Translations under genes and position numbers: made by a program
Source: Halichondria panicea
Lineage: Eukaryota; Porifera; Demospongiae; Suberitida; Halichondriidae
NCBI RefSeq assembly: GCF_963675165.1
Contig: NC_087392.1
Location: forward strand, 2,805,001-2,869,000
Direction: 5' to 3'
DNA: 64,000 nucleotides
Shown here: in pieces, positions 59,474 to 64,000 of the stretch
Numbering within the stretch: the stretch's first letter is position 1
Layout: the number at the start of each line of letters is the position of its first letter
Notes under the pieces: generated by a model
What the model was told of the DNA's origin: nothing
What the model saw: the letters and a program-made list of their open reading frames with translations, nothing else
Database searches by the model: none

Positions 59474-61027
59474 ATGGATGGAAATCAGCTGTGTGAAGTT
59501 TGTCATCAACAAAGTCACAAGTATAAATGCCCTGGATGTGCCAAAAAGTCCTGTAGGTAAGTGCAAAACGGTAGCCCTATACTCAGGATAACTTCACTTG
59601 TATATAGCATGCATTCATTGAATGCATGCTACATTTCAGTTATCCTGAGTGCAAGAGAACAATACCCATTTCATTTCACGTAGTACATGCGTAACGAACC
59701 TGAGTGGATCAGCATGAATGTATCGTTTGGAATTACGTATGATTATCATGTACAGTGTGGAGTGTGTCAAAAGGCACAAGGTAGAGTTTGTGTGTTCTGG
59801 AAGGAGGTGCAAGTCCAGCTTTGTTAAGCTGTCAAATTTCAATGACAATCAGCTACATTCAGGTTTGTAGGCCTACCTTCATTAATAATTTGTTAAGGAT
59901 GCTAGAGCGAGATTATGTGGCACAGTATGTATCAACCCTTCATTAGACTATTACTTCTTGGAGGATGTGTCGCGATATGTTGACTCTACACTTCGAGAGC
60001 GTATCCAAAGCAACAAACACCACAAGGATTCTAATCAGATATCTCAACAGGTAACGACCCAGTAGTATAACTAAATTTAGTTTTATGAACTGTATATATC
60101 TAGATGCACTGGTTGAGGGTACATGCTGGTAGACGTTCAATCCACTTTCTTTCTCAACCTCCTGGAATGGCTAAGCACAAAATCAACCGCTCAAAAACAA
60201 TTCGAACTAAAGAGTAAGTGGAAGTAATATTGGGGTGTCTTATGTGATTGAAATAGCACTCCGTGTTTCTTATAATGATATAGTGGTAAATGGTCAATTT
60301 GTTGGACAGTACGACTCATCTTTAGAGACACAGACGTTGACTGTATTGAGCACAAGTAAGTTGCTTCTTGAATCAAGTGTCCCTGAGTACTTATTGTTTG
60401 CTCTGCATAGTGTACCTGAGGGCGTAGTACTAGTAGATCTGCTGAACAGGTTTGTACATCCGACAAAAAGCGATCCTATCCTCAGACACAGGTGGGTTTG
60501 TTTGCTGTCATGATTAAGCTGTTAAGCACTGCTCCATACCATATAGGTTGCGGCTGTATTCACAAGAAGATGGCATGCACCAACTGCAAGTCTTACTTAA
60601 AAATGAAACTTCTCCTATAAATTCAAGGTTAGAGGTGATGTTTAGAAATTTGGTTTGGTGTACTAAATGCATGGTATTGACGACTGTTAATTCCTGATTT
60701 TACAAATGTATATACATAACCACATGTACTACCCCCAGCAATGAAGTATTGGATATTCAGAAGACACTTTGTGACAATTTTCAAGACAAAACTATTGTGG
60801 AATTTCCTGTCATGATCATCGGGAACAAAGATACGCACACTTCACCTGTAGAAAATAGCCCTGTCAATAACAGTAAAAGTCCTCTTTCTGAGGCTAGCCC
60901 AGTGATCATGGATATAAGTGAAAGTCCAGTTGAAGTGCACAGTGATTGGTCAGACTATGAGGAAGGGGAAGTGCGAGAAGCTGTGTCCTCTCTCCAGCTT
61001 ATTGCTCAAGAATATGGCGATGACTAG
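59474..61027 (+). CDS. ZNHIT6: Box C/D snoRNA assembly factor BCD1 (zf-HIT)
   Basis: zf-HIT protein needed to assemble box C/D snoRNPs in the nucleus. Eight exons: 59474-59556, 59756-59862, 59947-60050, 60104-60213, 60284-60355, 60378-60491, 60547-60627, 60739-61027; 319 residues. The HIT zinc finger spans residues about 7-50 (CEVCHQQSHKYKCPGC, then CSVECVKRHKVEFVCSG). The BCD1 core follows: HFLSQPPGMAKHKINRSK, DGKWSICWTVRLIF, DCIEHNVPE and FVHPTKSDPILRHRLRLY. The C-terminal tail is acidic/Ser-rich (WSDYEEGEVRE). Exons 5 and 6 are separated by only 22 nt (60356-60377), with GT...AG ends. Removing it restores frame and the IEHN-VPE junction expected from homologues. Confidence 0.9.
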
Positions 61028-61494
61028 TGTAAAACAATGTAGGCTTTTTATAAGATTTGTTTTTTGGTTGAATGATCAATTTCTAAGTTGTAGCAACTTT
61101 TGTTGCTTAGTGTAAGTGAAGTGTGTGTCATTCTCTGTCTCCACACAATGTCATGTACATGTACATTATAGTTACGGCATTCACTGAACCTTGTAGATTA
61201 TGTTTGATGAATCAGGCAATTTATTTCATAATGGCGGTTTTTGATCATGCATCGATTCCAGGCCGCGAAGAGAAAAGCACAGCATGGTATCAGATACATT
61301 TTTTTGCCGATCCTCACCTGATAGGCCAAATTAATGTCCACCAATAATTATACATGCCAGACGATAACTAAATACTAGTAAGGCACTGCATTAGACCTAT
61401 GCATTCAGATCGAGATTACACCAGCTGTGTTGTTCAGCTCTTCAACCTGAGGCTCACATTTATGATGTAATTAGAAATTATATACACGCATTTG
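61028..61494. other. Intergenic, convergent 3' flanks
   Basis: 467 bp between the BCD1 stop and the Gfo/Idh/MocA stop. I see no gene, only AT-rich sequence with a short stretch (CATTGATTCCAGGCCGCGAAG) like other repeat ends in the window. Confidence 0.4.
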
Positions 61495-62869
61495 CTAGCT
61501 CACTTCACTCTGACTACTAGTGTCAAACAAATTGTCCAGTGTTGTTTGTTCCCATTTTCTAGTGCGCACAGACTTGTACACTGCTTTTGCTACTAGAACT
61601 TCCCCAAGTGCTTCCTTGCAGCTATCCACACCTCTTTGTCCTTTGTGGATGGCCTTTAGAAACTCCTTCATTTGCTGTGAAAACCCTTTGTTGTATCCAC
61701 CAAGAGAGTCAAAACGTTTTCCTTCTGAGTTATTTATAGTTATAACACTCATCCCTCCCGAAAAATCACCGTCGATTGTGATTTCACCCTGAAACAACAG
61801 AGTGTATGTCAATCACATTATCACGATTCACCTACTGTTAGATTAGCTCCACCTTTTCTCCAAATATTTGGAAGAATGGAAGTGGATGCATAGGAATACC
61901 GTTTCTATGGCAATACAGAGAGGCTGTGATCCCACTTGAGAATTGGAGGAGAACACTAGCTAGAATTTCACCTGTACGCTGCTGCAAAGGGTGACACACC
62001 ACACCAACTACTTCCTTGACATCCCCAAACCTATAACATTAAAAGAGAAAATACAGTGCAAGCTCCCAATCGACCTCTATGCAATACATATTCTGTTACT
62101 AAACATACCAGGTCCTTAACGGCCTGACCCAATGAGTGGCTCCATCCATCAATACACCTCCTCCCACTTTCTCACGGTCACATCTCCAGTCATCCTCTGC
62201 CGTAGTACCAAAGGTAGTATTGAACGCACTGCAAGCTGATTCCCAGTAGTTAGCCTTCGCAAACAATGGCTGCCCTATTTCACCAGATTCAATCAACTCC
62301 TTCGCTTTTACCACCTGCAGCATTCCACCATGAATCAAGCCTTAGTTTTTTTTTTATAGTTTACCTCAGGCCAATAAGCAGACTGTTCTCCAATCATAAG
62401 CACTGCATCTGCCTTTTCAGCCACCCTCATTAGTTCGACACAGGAGGAAAGAGTGTGAGCAAGTGGCTTCTCAAGTAGTACGTGCTTTCCTGCCAGCAGG
62501 CACTCGGTGGTGTATGGCTCATGAAGGTGATGAGGGAGCATGATTACAGCAGCATCAAACTGTCCCCAGTGCAAACAGTCAGCTAAAGACGTGAAAACCT
62601 GTATTGAACACATTGAGCACGGAATGACAGTGTTGGCTAATTAAAGTGTCCATTGCAATGCTTTACTTTGTAACTATGCAGTAGCGATCTACCTTGCAAT
62701 CAGACACCTTTGGGAGAGATGCAACTAGCGCTTCAGCTGTGTCCAAGTTCTTGTCCACAGCCCCACAAACACTATAGGCATAGCCACTCTCTTGCAATGC
62801 TCTTAAGTGGTGTCTAGCAATGAGGCCACAACCAACAAAGACTAGTCTCACAGTTTCCCCACTTGCCAT
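61495..62869 (-). CDS. Gfo/Idh/MocA family NAD(P)-dependent oxidoreductase
   Basis: Five minus-strand exons: 62869-62693, 62598-62365, 62314-62109, 62030-61853, 61788-61495; 362 residues. The Rossmann fold is at the N-terminus (RLVFVGCGLIARHHLRAL, a GxGxxA-type loop). The family signature VLLEKPLAHT carries the catalytic-site EKP. A C-terminal alpha/beta domain has GGGVLMDGATHWV with the conserved aspartate/histidine and the FFQIFGEKGEITIDG strand. These enzymes oxidise or reduce sugars, inositols or trans-dihydrodiols; the substrate cannot be told from sequence. No signal peptide. Divergent from the DUF21 gene across 240 bp. Confidence 0.9.
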
Positions 62870-63109
62870 CGGTTTAACACCAGGTACGTATTATTCCTCC
62901 CCTTTTCAGTTTTGGATCCACTCATGAGTCATGACTGTTGTCAGCTTTATCATGATCATGATCTCACCGATCTCTTGCATCACACTTGAACTCGGGATCA
63001 GATCAGATGACCATTACCTTTTATAATTATTAGCTGTAGACAGAGCTAGCTAGAGAGCTGTAGATCTCAAAATTGAAAAGAACATACGTACATCTACACA
63101 TACGTACAC
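62870..63109. promoter_or_regulatory. Divergent region oxidoreductase / DUF21 gene
   Basis: A 240-bp gap between opposed starts; bidirectional promoter inferred from position. It contains a TCATGATCATGATC palindromic stretch near 62948-62963. Confidence 0.35.
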
Positions 63110-64000
63110 ATGGAAGAGACAGTTTTATGTTACTTTGAAGACCCTGAGAATTTGACTGTTGTGTGCAATGGTGTCCAATACAAAGAAGAGGATATCATTG
63201 AACCTTCAGATTTCCTGTTCTGGTTGTACCTTATCTTGTATGGGGCATTGGTTTGTTTTGCTGGTGAGTCAGACTCTGTACACAACTTAACTCACTCTGC
63301 AAAGCATACCATAGCTACTTGCATACAAGTTCCCTCAGTACAATCACTAACACGTCCTCCAACTTTGAAGTAGAACCGTTACAGTCTGCTGCAGCCAGAG
63401 CCACTAGTTTAATTGAGCAGTGTTCGACGTCGTCCTTTTTTTCTCCAAAATCTCAACGTGACCCGATTAGAGCCTCGCTTCGCTCGGAATTAATAAAAGG
63501 AAAATTGTACCAGGAATTCATTAATAAGAGGAGTATCTAATTCCCACGTACATTCCATTCTACATCTAGGACTGAATACGTGTACCGTAACGTGATTTGT
63601 ACTACAACTGCCATAGTTACAAAAATTTACTTGGCGCTCAATTGGAGGTAAAATTTGGACTTAGCGCTTCTATTAGGGTGGCGCTGTACCCATTCCCTTG
63701 ACTGTGGTTCGCTGGATAGTCATTCGTGCTCGTGACGATGCTACCTTAAAATCACTATCGCCGTTATTACCCCTATGCGTTATTATTCCTGTACTTATGT
63801 ATGGCTAGCTATACACTGTATATACACCGTTTTAACCTACTCCTTGAATTGGTTGTTATGCAATAGAGCTGTGGCAATAGTGCTTACAAGTTCCTCATAA
63901 TGTGTATCTAATGGTGCGCATTCCTTCTATTCAGGTCTGATGTCAGGCCTGACGATGGGTCTGCTCTCCCTGGACATCATGTCTCTTGAGGTGCTCAAGA
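63110..64000 (+). CDS. DUF21/CNNM-type membrane transporter (5' end only, runs off the window)
   Basis: Two exons visible: 63110-63263 and 63935-64000 (continuing), joined in phase. The protein begins MEETVLCYFEDPENLTVVCNG, then a membrane helix (FLFWLYLILYGALVCFAG). The spliced sequence reads into GLMSGLTMGLLSLD, the hallmark of the DUF21 domain of CNNM/ancient-conserved-domain proteins, which act in Mg2+ transport. CBS and cyclic-nucleotide-like domains would lie outside the window. The 671-bp intron contains a small open stretch (about 63320-63540) including GAGCCTCGCTTCGCTCGG, which I regard as repeat. The exact subfamily (CNNM or MAM3-like) is open. Confidence 0.8.

Noticed and set aside
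63320-63540. Open frame of about 73 residues in the DUF21 gene intron
   Set aside because: It contains the GCCTCGCTTCGCTCGG repeat-like string, lies inside an intron with good GT-AG borders, and has no recognisable product.

Overview
The window is nuclear DNA of a compact animal genome. Nearly every gene is split by short GT-AG introns, many of about 50-100 nt. Codon use is neutral to AT-rich, intergenic gaps are mostly 50-650 bp, and many small terminal-inverted-repeat (TIR) elements sit in introns. The gene content is metazoan: ZC4H2, death-effector and MATH domains, trefoil GH31 enzymes, a cyclic-nucleotide-gated channel, and a huge TIG-repeat receptor. Together with the compactness this suggests a sponge (demosponge); that assignment is inference and I cannot name the species.

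Layout. 1-1.6 kb: 5' part of cytosolic acetoacetyl-CoA thiolase (-), head-to-head with an NDUFB4-like complex I subunit (+). 1.7-7.7 kb: an unrecognised coiled-coil protein with tandem proline-directed phosphosite repeats (-), then CTP synthase (-). 8-13.1 kb: MCM8 helicase (+), with a tRNA-Gln(CUG) gene and a Mutator-like MITE in its introns. 13.3-17.5 kb: mitochondrial ferredoxin (-) and a PNPLA8-type patatin phospholipase (-). 17.8-19 kb: an STI1-domain protein (+). 19.2-29.5 kb: a 3,124-residue receptor with about 25 IPT/TIG repeats, furin-like cysteine repeats, one membrane span and a tyrosine/proline-rich tail (-). 29.7-33.4 kb: a basic coiled-coil/proline-repeat protein (+). 33.7-45.2 kb: two tandem GH31 alpha-glucosidases carrying five and two trefoil domains (+). 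45.9-48.9 kb: a DED-MATH protein (-). 49.2-50.4 kb: ZC4H2 (+). 50.5-52.4 kb: an intronless CNG channel (-). 53.1-54.6 kb: a decayed reverse-transcriptase element. 55.2-59 kb: ZMPSTE24 CAAX protease (+), with a nested DNA transposon in an intron. 59.5-61 kb: ZNHIT6/BCD1 snoRNP assembly factor (+), with a candidate 22-nt intron. 61.5-62.9 kb: a Gfo/Idh/MocA oxidoreductase (-). 63.1 kb to the edge: start of a DUF21/CNNM-type transporter (+).

Organisation. Six gene pairs are divergent across only about 240-315 bp, which implies shared bidirectional promoters. A 14-bp E-box motif recurs identically between CTPS and MCM8 and twice upstream of BCD1. Otherwise the genes are an ordinary mix with no operon. 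The most distinctive items are the TIG/furin receptor, the DED-MATH protein, the ultra-short BCD1 intron, the five-trefoil glucosidase with a recently duplicated exon-intron unit, and several classifiable non-autonomous transposons. Exon coordinates were worked out by hand from splice consensus, reading frame and remembered homologues. For all genes except the two GH31 genes and the two edge-truncated genes, summed exon lengths are divisible by three.
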